A model generated the notes under the pieces. That model searched no databases, was not told the DNA's origin, and saw nothing but the letters and a program-made list of their open reading frames with translations. From Asticcacaulis aquaticus (GTDB taxonomy: Bacteria; Pseudomonadota; Alphaproteobacteria; Caulobacterales; Caulobacteraceae), in NCBI RefSeq assembly GCF_028550415.1, contig NZ_JAQQKX010000013.1, positions 83,322 through 147,321 of the forward strand: a stretch of 64,000 nt of DNA, read 5' to 3'. The position numbers and the translations under genes are program-made. Of this stretch, positions 57,665-64,000 are shown one piece after another; position 1 is the stretch's first letter; each line of letters starts with the position of its first letter.

Positions 57665-60124
57665 TTAAAGGGCAACCACACCGCCGTCATTCTTGGTGAT
57701 GACGATGGTGGCCGAGCGCGGACGGCCCGACGTCGTACCTGCCTGGCTGGCGGGCCAGTTCGAGGTGATCGTCGTCGCGTTACCGTTCTCGCCCGGGTGC
57801 TGGATGTTGACGAACAGGGCGCGACCGTCCGGCGTCGTATCGATACCCGTGATTTCGCACTCCTTCGGTCCAACCAGGAAGCGGCGCAGTTGCAGGCCCG
57901 GCTGGGCACCGACGAAGGTCGACTGGGTCGCCGTCGCGCCGGTCGAGCCGGTGTTGGTGATCGTCTTCGCGCCGCCGTCGCCGACACGGCCCGGCATAGC
58001 CGCCAGCATCATGCAGTTGGTGACGTCGGTATAGGCGCCGTCATCGGTTTGAATCCACAGCAGCGGATTGACCAGACCACCGGCATTGGTCGGACGCGAG
58101 AACCACAGACCGTCCGGGCTGGAGAAGTCGTTGGTGTCGTTCAGGCCGGAGATGTTGATATTGGTGGCGTTGAGGTCCGCCCCGGCGCCGAACAGATAGA
58201 TATCCCACTGGAAAGTGGTCGCTTCCGGGTTGTTCGAGGCTTCCTTCAGGCGGATGATGTGGCCGTTCGGGTTGCCGTAGTTGGCCGTCGTGCCAACCGG
58301 GTCGTTATAGTGACGCGGGTTGGCGGCATCGGTACCGGTCAGCGGGCGCGTCGCGGCATTGTTGTTGGTCAGGGTCAGATAGACCTCGCCATTGGCCGGG
58401 TTGACGGCGGCCCATTCCGGACGGTCCATCTTGGTCGCGCCGAGAACATCGGCGGCCAGACGCGTGTTGATCAGGACGTCGGCCTGGTTGGCGAAGCTAT
58501 AGGTGGTGTTGGCGGCGGTCAGGACGCCGGTGCCGAAGACCAGCGGCAGCCACACGCCGTTGCCGGTGGCGTCGAAGCGCGCCACATAAAGCGTACCGGC
58601 ATCGAGATACTTGTCACCCACGGCCAGACGGTCGGTCGCCGTGGCGTCGGCGACATCCCACGCAGTTGCCGAGACGAACTTGTAGAAATATTCGCCGCGC
58701 GAGTCGTCGCCCATATAGAAGACCGGCTTGCGACCTGCGACGAACGCGGCAGGCCAGGCGCCTTCGTGGCCCATGCGGCCCAGCGCCGTGCGCTTGCGCG
58801 GCGTCGAGGTCGGGTTGAACGGATCGATTTCGACGACCCAGCCGTACTGGTTGGCCTCGTTGCGGTAATCGCCCGTGCCGTCAGCGGCCTTGGTGGTGTC
58901 GACCGTGACGTTCCACTTGGCGAAGTTGCCCTGATCGGCGCTGTTGGCGGCGGTAACCGTGGCCCAGTTATTGGCCCCCGCCGCGCCCTGCGTCACGCCG
59001 TAGCGGTTCAGGGCGACCACGGCCTTGGCCGAACGGTTGGCGTTATCGGCGGAACCGCGACGGAAATAACCGGCCCAGTTTTCTTCGCAGGTCAGATAGG
59101 TTTCCCACTGAGTGCGGCCGTTGGCGCAGTTATTGATCGTGCCGCGACCGGCGACGCCCGTAGGCGAATAGACGGTACGCAACTGCGCGTCGCCGCGCGC
59201 CGGACCGTTGAAGGCCATGATCGTGTTCGGCGTGATGCGACGGTTGAGGGTTGAGGCCTGCACGTAGGACCAGGCCCCCGCGGTTTGCACGACTTCGACG
59301 ACGGCGACGCCGTGGGCTTCGATTTCCTTGACCGCTTCGGCTTCCGGACGTGCGCCCGAAACCGTCGTCGGCCCGTTGGCGTGCAGGTAGGACGCGGTGA
59401 TGTTCTCGTGGTTCATGACCAGAAGGCCGCGCGTCGAATTGGTGGCGTCGCGCGTCGTGCCCGTGGCGGCCAGACCGAAATAGGCCATGCCGTCATGGTG
59501 GTCGCCGGCGCGGTTGGCATAGCCCGTATCCGTGCCGTTATTGGCGAAGGCGGCGGTGGCCGCGTTCAGCGGATCGCCCAGACGATAGAGAACCGACACC
59601 GTATAGCCTTCCGGCACGGTGACGATGTCATTCTTGTTCTTGGCGACGGCAGTAAAGCCGAGTTGCGCCGGGCTGACCGTGACGATGGTGTCCTGCGACA
59701 CGCTGGTCGAGCCGTTCACCGCCGTCAGGCGGAATTCGAGGGTCGTCGCCGCAGCCACCGAGGGGGCGATGAAGGTCGGCGTCAGGGTATTGGCATTGGT
59801 TAGGGTGACGGCGGGGCCGCCGACCTGCGTCCAGGTGACTGTGCTGTTGCGCAGCGCCGACCCGTTCAGCGTAACGACGCGGCCTGAGGTCGAGGCTCCG
59901 GCCTGACCGGCATTGATATTGCCCGCCGCATAGGCCTTTTCGTCGTCGGCATTGTCGCTGCCGCAGGCGCTCAGGCCGAACAGACCGGCGACGGCAGCCA
60001 TCCCGCCCAGAATGTTACGGCGCGAATGGCGCTCGGCGATGATGTCCGACAGGCTCGGATTGGCCGACAGGTTCAGTTGGAAATCGCCGTCGGAATGACG
60101 ACCGGTGAGCTTGTTCTCGGACAT
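57665..60124 (-). CDS. phoX: PhoX-family alkaline phosphatase (DUF839) with Ig-like insertion
   Basis: An 819-residue exported phosphatase that frees phosphate from organic esters. The signal has a twin arginine (SRRNILGG, R35-R36) and a lipobox (LSAC, C54). A PKD/REJ-like Ig domain (about 78-150) precedes the PhoX body. The body shows GDHHDGMAYFG, LLVMNHEN, the CEENWAGYF and MGHEGAWPAAFV segments, and the DGLWFSRP and NIQHPGENG segments that supply Ca2+/Fe ligands in PhoX. The N-terminal SDIIAERHSRRNILGG start is typical for the family. Upstream direct repeats look like a Pho box. Confidence 0.9.
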   Translation of the reverse strand: MSENKLTGRHSDGDFQLNLSANPSLSDIIAERHSRRNILGGMAAVAGLFGLSACGSDNADDEKAYAAGNINAGQAGASTSGRVVTLNGSALRNSTVTWTQVGGPAVTLTNANTLTPTFIAPSVAAATTLEFRLTAVNGSTSVSQDTIVTVSPAQLGFTAVAKNKNDIVTVPEGYTVSVLYRLGDPLNAATAAFANNGTDTGYANRAGDHHDGMAYFGLAATGTTRDATNSTRGLLVMNHENITASYLHANGPTTVSGARPEAEAVKEIEAHGVAVVEVVQTAGAWSYVQASTLNRRITPNTIMAFNGPARGDAQLRTVYSPTGVAGRGTINNCANGRTQWETYLTCEENWAGYFRRGSADNANRSAKAVVALNRYGVTQGAAGANNWATVTAANSADQGNFAKWNVTVDTTKAADGTGDYRNEANQYGWVVEIDPFNPTSTPRKRTALGRMGHEGAWPAAFVAGRKPVFYMGDDSRGEYFYKFVSATAWDVADATATDRLAVGDKYLDAGTLYVARFDATGNGVWLPLVFGTGVLTAANTTYSFANQADVLINTRLAADVLGATKMDRPEWAAVNPANGEVYLTLTNNNAATRPLTGTDAANPRHYNDPVGTTANYGNPNGHIIRLKEASNNPEATTFQWDIYLFGAGADLNATNINISGLNDTNDFSSPDGLWFSRPTNAGGLVNPLLWIQTDDGAYTDVTNCMMLAAMPGRVGDGGAKTITNTGSTGATATQSTFVGAQPGLQLRRFLVGPKECEITGIDTTPDGRALFVNIQHPGENGNATTITSNWPASQAGTTSGRPRSATIVITKNDGGVVAL

Positions 60125-60172
60125 GAAGGAGCCTCTCGGTGAGATTTTATAGTTGAAGCTCCCTACATCACC

Positions 60173-60218
60173 CGGTTTTGTGAAAGGCCTTTACCATCCC
60201 CGTGTCGGTTTTGTGAAA
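60173..60218 (-). promoter_or_regulatory. Pho-box-like direct repeats upstream of phoX
   Basis: On the minus strand the 13-base unit TTTCACAAAACCG occurs twice, exactly 33 bases apart (three 11-base units). The first copy is followed by CGACAC 11 bases after TTTCAC, giving TTTCAC-AAAAC-CGACAC, close to the 11-base-phased CTGTCAC repeats bound by PhoB. The element lies about 50-95 bases before the phoX start. This is a manual match, not a scored motif. Confidence 0.5.
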
Positions 60219-60227
60219 AATAACGCC

Positions 60228-63158
60228 CTATGGCTGCGTCGACTTGCCTTCGCCATCCGGTTTACCGGCGGTTTCAGGCACCACCTTCAGACGCAGCACG
60301 GTCTTGTCCAGCAGATAGAGACGCGCCAGACGCTGGATATCGGCCACTGTGACGGCCTTGTACTGCGCCGGACGGTCGCGGATGAAGTCCTGCCGTCGCG
60401 TATCGGCCAGCAGGTTCGGCAAGGTCGTGTACCAGTAGCCATTGGTGCGCTCGCTCTGCTCAAGCCCCTCCAGCACCGGCAGACGCGCCCGGTCCAGTTC
60501 GTCCTGGGTCACCGGCTTGTCGCGCAGGTCGGCGGCAATGCTGAGGGCCGTCCTGTAGAAGGCCTCATCCATCTCCGGGCGGACCGTCGTCGTCACGCCG
60601 ATATAGCCATAGCCCTTATACACCTCGGAGGGATTGTGGCTGACGGTGACGCCATAGGTCGCGCCCTGCTTTTCGCGCACCTCGTCTTTCAGGCGCGCCG
60701 CATAGATACGCGCCAGAAGGTCGAGCCCCCGGCTGTCGTGGAAATCGCGATAGAGGTCCGTCGTCGGAAAGGCCAGAAAACTCACCGCCTGATCGGCGCG
60801 GCCCTGATGGGTAAAGACGCGGGGCGTCCGGTCGGTCGGCAGCTTCATGCGGTCGGCGTCACGCGCGATGCGATAGGTTTTCGGCAAGGACGGCAGGGTG
60901 CCAAAGGTTCGGCCGACGGCCTCAAGCGCCGCTTCGTGGCTGATGTCGCCGACGATGGTGATCTCTATCGGTACGTCGCGCAGAGTCCGTTCGATCAACC
61001 CCTTCACGTGGTCGTTGGTCACGGCGGCAAAGCTTTCGGCGGTCGGAAAGACCATGCGCGGATCGTCGGCATTGAGATAGGACAGCGCCCCCAGCGACAG
61101 CATGGCGTTGGGATTGCTCTTCATCAGACGCAGGCTGGTCGCCACCGACAGTTTCAGATTGTCGAAATTTTCCGGCCGGTAACCGGGATCGCTGTAATAG
61201 GCCATCAGGACCTGCATCTGCAGCGGGAAATCGATGGTCGTCGTGGTGCCGTTGAGGGTCGCCTCATCGTCGCCCAGCGTATATTTCACACTATAGGTGC
61301 GTCCGCTCAGGCTCTTGCTGATCTCGGAGGACGACAGCTTGCCCAGCCCGCCGCCGGGCAGATTGTACAGCATCACCGGCACCAGCGACACCTTCTCGTG
61401 CGGGGAAAACAGCATCCGCCCGCCGGCCATGCGCACGCTCACCAGAACCCGGCTGCTCTGATAGCGGGTCTGGCGAATATTGACCTTCAGGCCGTTGGCA
61501 TAGGTATATTGCGTCATGCCATAGGCCTTGACGACCTCGGTTTTGACGACCGCGCCCGCCACGCCGAAATCCGGATAGGGCCAGTCCTTCGCGGCTACCG
61601 CCACGAACGGCTCCACCGGCAGGGCTTCTGCCGCCGCATAGGCCGCGGTGATCGCCGCCGGTTCGAACGCTTCGCGCGTCGGGCCGCTGCGCACGATGAA
61701 CGGCCCGTCGCCCCCGGTCAGGAAGGCGATCTGGGTATTGACGGCCTCAACCGTCAGACCGGGCCGTACCTGCGTCCACAGATCGTTGACCTGGCGGGCC
61801 GACATATAGACCCGCCCCTGCAGGACCGCATAGACGATATTCGTCATCAGGGTCGCGTGCTGACGCGACCGGTCCGCCGCCAGCGTATTGACATTGAGCG
61901 TGTCACGGGCAACTTTCATACGGTTCAGTTCTTCCTCGGTAACGCCGAAGGCCTTGAACTGATGATAGAGACGCACCGCCTCGGTGAGGGCTTCGTGCGA
62001 TTTGCCCGGCTTCGGCGTCACGTTCAGCGAGGTCGAATTCACCGTCAGGCGGTTATTGGCATAGACCAGAGCCGCCGCCAGAAAGGGGCTGTCGGCCTCT
62101 CGCGCGCGGCGGGCGAAGCGGTCGTTCAGCACGCTGACGGCCACGTCCTTGGCGATCCCGATGCGGCGCGCCTCGAAGGTGTCGGGCTTGTCCAGCGCCG
62201 GGCGCGACCACCTCAGGGTAAGGGCTTCCGGAAAATTGGGATCGGCAAACACATAGGCGACCGTACCCTTGGGCACATAGGCACCCGGATCGACCGGTGC
62301 CGGTGACGGGCCTTCGCCGCGCCAGTCGCCGAAGGTCGCGGCGATCTTCGCCTCGATCTCCGCCGTCCTGATATCGCCGACGATGATCAGGGTCGCCAGT
62401 TCCGGACGGTACCACGTCCGGTAATAGTCGATCAGAGCCTTAGGCGGCGCGTTTTTGATAATGTCGGTCAGGCCGATGGGGCGTCGCTCGGCATAAAGTT
62501 GCCCTTTGTACGCCAGTGCGCCCACCTCTTCGGCGATCCGCGACGCCGGGGTGGCGCGCACGCGCTCCTCACCCAGAATGACGCCGCGCTCCCGGTCGAT
62601 GGCGTCCGGGGCGAAAGTCAGGTTGGTTGCCGTCTCGCGCAGGATGAAGAAGGCCGTATCCACCGTTTCGGCATCGGTATTGGGCAGGTCGAGCACATAG
62701 GCCGTATTGTCGTAGGTGGTGAAGGCATTGGCGTCGGAGCCGAACTGAAACCCGTGCCGCGCCAGAATTTTAGTCAGCTCGCCTTCGGGGATATTCTTCG
62801 AACCGTTGAAGGCCATGTGTTCGACGAAATGCGCCAGACCGCGCTGATCGTCGCGTTCCTGCATCGACCCGGCGTGGATGATCAGGCGCAGGGCGGCGGT
62901 ATTGCGCGGCGCCGGGCTCTGGAAAATGACATAGGTCAGGCCGTTGGGCAGTCTGCCGATGCGCGGTTCCGGATGCGACGGCAGGTCGCTGGGGCCGCGC
63001 AGCCAGGGCTGCGGCGCACCGGTGGGCTTTTGTTGGGCGGCCCCGGCCTGGGCCCCGACCTGGGCTATGGCATCGGCGGCGCGAACGACCGGCCCGAACA
63101 GGCCCGCGCCTACGACAAGGCAGGCCAGCGCCTGCCGGACGATCGTCATGTATTTCAT
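60228..63158 (-). CDS. M16 family zinc peptidase (pitrilysin/insulinase-like), exported
   Basis: A 976-residue protease with two M16 halves. A signal peptide ends near residue 28. The zinc motif is H110-F-V-E113-H114 (LAHFVEHMAFNGS) in the N-terminal half; the C-terminal half lacks it, as expected, and has the FRLKD/RKQG-type substrate region near REKQGATYGV. Such enzymes degrade short peptides in the periplasm. The ATG at 63158 is preferred over an earlier start because it begins the signal peptide after a GGGGGGAAA stretch. It stands alone between phoX and the MerC-like gene. Confidence 0.92.
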   Translation of the reverse strand: MKYMTIVRQALACLVVGAGLFGPVVRAADAIAQVGAQAGAAQQKPTGAPQPWLRGPSDLPSHPEPRIGRLPNGLTYVIFQSPAPRNTAALRLIIHAGSMQERDDQRGLAHFVEHMAFNGSKNIPEGELTKILARHGFQFGSDANAFTTYDNTAYVLDLPNTDAETVDTAFFILRETATNLTFAPDAIDRERGVILGEERVRATPASRIAEEVGALAYKGQLYAERRPIGLTDIIKNAPPKALIDYYRTWYRPELATLIIVGDIRTAEIEAKIAATFGDWRGEGPSPAPVDPGAYVPKGTVAYVFADPNFPEALTLRWSRPALDKPDTFEARRIGIAKDVAVSVLNDRFARRAREADSPFLAAALVYANNRLTVNSTSLNVTPKPGKSHEALTEAVRLYHQFKAFGVTEEELNRMKVARDTLNVNTLAADRSRQHATLMTNIVYAVLQGRVYMSARQVNDLWTQVRPGLTVEAVNTQIAFLTGGDGPFIVRSGPTREAFEPAAITAAYAAAEALPVEPFVAVAAKDWPYPDFGVAGAVVKTEVVKAYGMTQYTYANGLKVNIRQTRYQSSRVLVSVRMAGGRMLFSPHEKVSLVPVMLYNLPGGGLGKLSSSEISKSLSGRTYSVKYTLGDDEATLNGTTTTIDFPLQMQVLMAYYSDPGYRPENFDNLKLSVATSLRLMKSNPNAMLSLGALSYLNADDPRMVFPTAESFAAVTNDHVKGLIERTLRDVPIEITIVGDISHEAALEAVGRTFGTLPSLPKTYRIARDADRMKLPTDRTPRVFTHQGRADQAVSFLAFPTTDLYRDFHDSRGLDLLARIYAARLKDEVREKQGATYGVTVSHNPSEVYKGYGYIGVTTTVRPEMDEAFYRTALSIAADLRDKPVTQDELDRARLPVLEGLEQSERTNGYWYTTLPNLLADTRRQDFIRDRPAQYKAVTVADIQRLARLYLLDKTVLRLKVVPETAGKPDGEGKSTQP

Positions 63159-63285
63159 ATTTCCCCCCGTCACGCCTATTGGATCAGCCGCGCCCTTATG
63201 CCCGTCTATGTGGCATACCGGCAAAATACAGGCAATCCCATTCGCTGCCCTCTACTGGCCCATTCGCCGGACCAAATTGTGGCGG

Positions 63286-63684
63286 TTATGTATCGGCATG
63301 GCCGCGCCGCCCGTGCGGCCAGCGTATATTGAGGACATGCAGCCCGGCCAGACCGACGGCACCGGCCACGCTCATCACGGTTTCATAGTCGTGAAACGGC
63401 GGCCAGAACGCCGCTGCCCACAAAAGACCCAGCCCGACAAGGGCAAGCCCCGGTCTCAGCGGGTGCCGCCAGCCGCCCGACCGCGCCAGGGCATAGACGC
63501 TGATCGGGGCGGCCAGCACCGCCAGACCCTGATGGATCAGCGGATGGTCGTTGAACATGCCCAGAAACGGCAAGGCGGCAAACGCCACCGGCAAGACCAG
63601 ACAATGGATCAGACACAAGCCCGACAATCCCATGGCCATAAGATCGAAAGCCCGACTGGTGTGGGCGGCGGATGAACCGGACAT
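63286..63684 (-). CDS. MerC-domain membrane protein, likely Zur-controlled
   Basis: A 132-residue inner-membrane protein with four hydrophobic helices. The first helix carries the MerC-type cysteine pair ([14 protein letters not shown]). MerC proteins move Hg(II); in this context zinc transport is more likely. The ATG at 63684 follows CAGGAG with a six-base spacer; a TTG six bases upstream is not used. A perfect TGTTATA-T-TATAACA palindrome centred 36 bases upstream of the start resembles the Zur box of alphaproteobacteria. The role in zinc supply is inferred from that site and the metal-binding cysteines. Confidence 0.8.
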   Translation of the reverse strand: MSGSSAAHTSRAFDLMAMGLSGLCLIHCLVLPVAFAALPFLGMFNDHPLIHQGLAVLAAPISVYALARSGGWRHPLRPGLALVGLGLLWAAAFWPPFHDYETVMSVAGAVGLAGLHVLNIRWPHGRRGHADT

Positions 63685-63712
63685 AGGCAACTCCTGAAAC
63701 GAACGCTATGTT

Positions 63713-63727
63713 TGTTATATTATAACA
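63713..63727 (-). promoter_or_regulatory. Zur-box-like perfect palindrome
   Basis: TGTTATA and TATAACA are perfect reverse complements around a central T. The pattern matches the TGTTATA-N-TATAACA Zur box of alphaproteobacteria. It lies 29 bases before the MerC-like start codon, where bound Zur would block transcription when zinc is plentiful. Confidence 0.7.
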
Positions 63728-63754
63728 TTACCGAACGCAAGTCTCGATTTGCCA

Positions 63755-63881
63755 TTACAGCACGGCCCGTAGCCTCGCCGCGTGTCCCCGGCAGTCCGCC
63801 TTCACCTCTGGCAGGGTCCTCGGCGACATCCGGTAGCCACGCTGGTCGAGCAGGCTCATCAGTCGTCGCGCCGCCTCATAC
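63755..63881 (-). pseudogene. 3' fragment of an unidentified gene cut by the IS3-family element
   Basis: On the minus strand an open frame runs from the IS end at 63881 to a TAA at 63755-63757, encoding about 41 residues ([20 protein letters not shown] and a basic tail). It has no start and stops being continuous at the IS terminus, so it looks like the tail of a gene interrupted by the insertion. I do not recognise the family. The alternative is a chance open frame, since the region is GC-rich. Confidence 0.4.
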
Positions 63882-64000
63882 TGAACCGCCCCGGCTTTGC
63901 CGGAGGCTCCAACTTCTGAGAAGATGGAGCTACTATGAACAAAACGACGAACAAGTTTTCACCTGAAGTCCGCGAACGCGCTGTGCGGATGTTTCTCGAT
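63882..64000 (+). mobile_element. IS3-family insertion sequence, left end (partial)
   Basis: The element begins with TGAACCGCCCCGG-type terminal sequence (TGAACCGCCCCGGCTTTG, then CCGGAGGCTCC), as in many IS3-family left inverted repeats. The orfA transposase gene starts 53 bases inside. The right end is beyond the window, so target duplications cannot be checked. Confidence 0.75.
63935..64000 (+). CDS. IS3-family transposase OrfA, N-terminal part
   Basis: The frame starts with ATG at 63935 behind GATGGAG and runs off the right edge after 22 codons ([20 protein letters not shown] and two more). The sequence matches the start of IS3-family OrfA proteins, whose helix-turn-helix binds the IS ends. 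OrfA is joined to the DDE catalytic OrfB by a programmed frameshift in this family; that part lies outside the window. Confidence 0.85.
   Translation, partial: MNKTTNKFSPEVRERAVRMFLD

Noticed and set aside
57797..59254. Long plus-strand frame opposite phoX
   Set aside because: It overlaps the phosphatase completely and shows no recognisable domain; shadow of a GC-rich gene.
60153..62306. A 717-codon open frame antisense to the M16 peptidase
   Set aside because: Composition is Arg/His/Gln-rich as expected from a mirrored GC-rich gene, and the peptidase strand has the HxxEH motif and signal peptide.

Overview
The window is GC-rich, gene-dense bacterial chromosome. Tat and lipoprotein signals, a TonB-dependent receptor with its FecI/FecR pair, many secreted glycoside hydrolases, an alphaproteobacterial-type Zur box and GTG-started, ATGA-coupled genes point to an alphaproteobacterium. 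I favour Caulobacterales, an Asticcacaulis- or Caulobacter-like plant-polymer degrader; that placement is inferred from content, not from a marker gene. I found no rRNA or tRNA gene and no CRISPR array.

Layout. 1-1637: end of a DUF1800 gene and a Tat-exported DUF1501 protein. 1806-9479: a VirB-type type IV secretion operon in the order B1-B2-B3-B4-B6-B9-B10-B11, with no B5, B7, B8 or D4 in the window. 9597-12307: a lipoprotein of the intradiol dioxygenase fold, a membrane protein and a PLP-dependent cysteine-synthase-like enzyme. 12436-21532: carbohydrate and small-molecule genes (GH2 beta-galactosidase, aldo/keto reductase, haem oxygenase, a DszB/SsuA-like protein, a RhaT-type transporter, GH43 xylosidase). 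21726-28639: an HTH-TPR regulator and an exported-protein locus built around a TPR-secretin lipoprotein and two paralogous exported proteins; I know no described equivalent.

28644-35685: seven tightly coupled minus-strand genes (KAS III, NAD-dependent reductase, metallo-beta-lactamase-fold hydrolase, F390-synthetase-like adenylating enzyme, ATP-grasp ligase, acyltransferase-like protein, Rieske oxygenase). This reads as a small biosynthetic gene cluster with no product I can name, and with the secretin locus it is the most interesting part of the window. 35990-38866: a GGDEF-EAL protein and a double-receiver protein. 39010-46460: a hexuronate cluster (IclR, RspB-type dehydrogenase, GntR repressor, UxuA, beta-glucuronidase, ExuT-like transporter) that would free glucuronate from oligosaccharides, import it and convert it towards 2-keto-3-deoxygluconate.

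46554-49651: a Mug-type DNA glycosylase, a lipocalin, and a glycosyltransferase beside a GINT1-like protein. 49914-53905: ECF sigma factor, FecR and STN-TonB receptor. 53902-57613: hydrolase, DUF1304 protein and a GH105-DUF4861 fusion. 57665-63684: PhoX phosphatase behind a Pho-box-like element, an M16 peptidase and a MerC-like protein behind a perfect Zur-like palindrome. The window ends inside an IS3-family element that appears to have cut into another gene.
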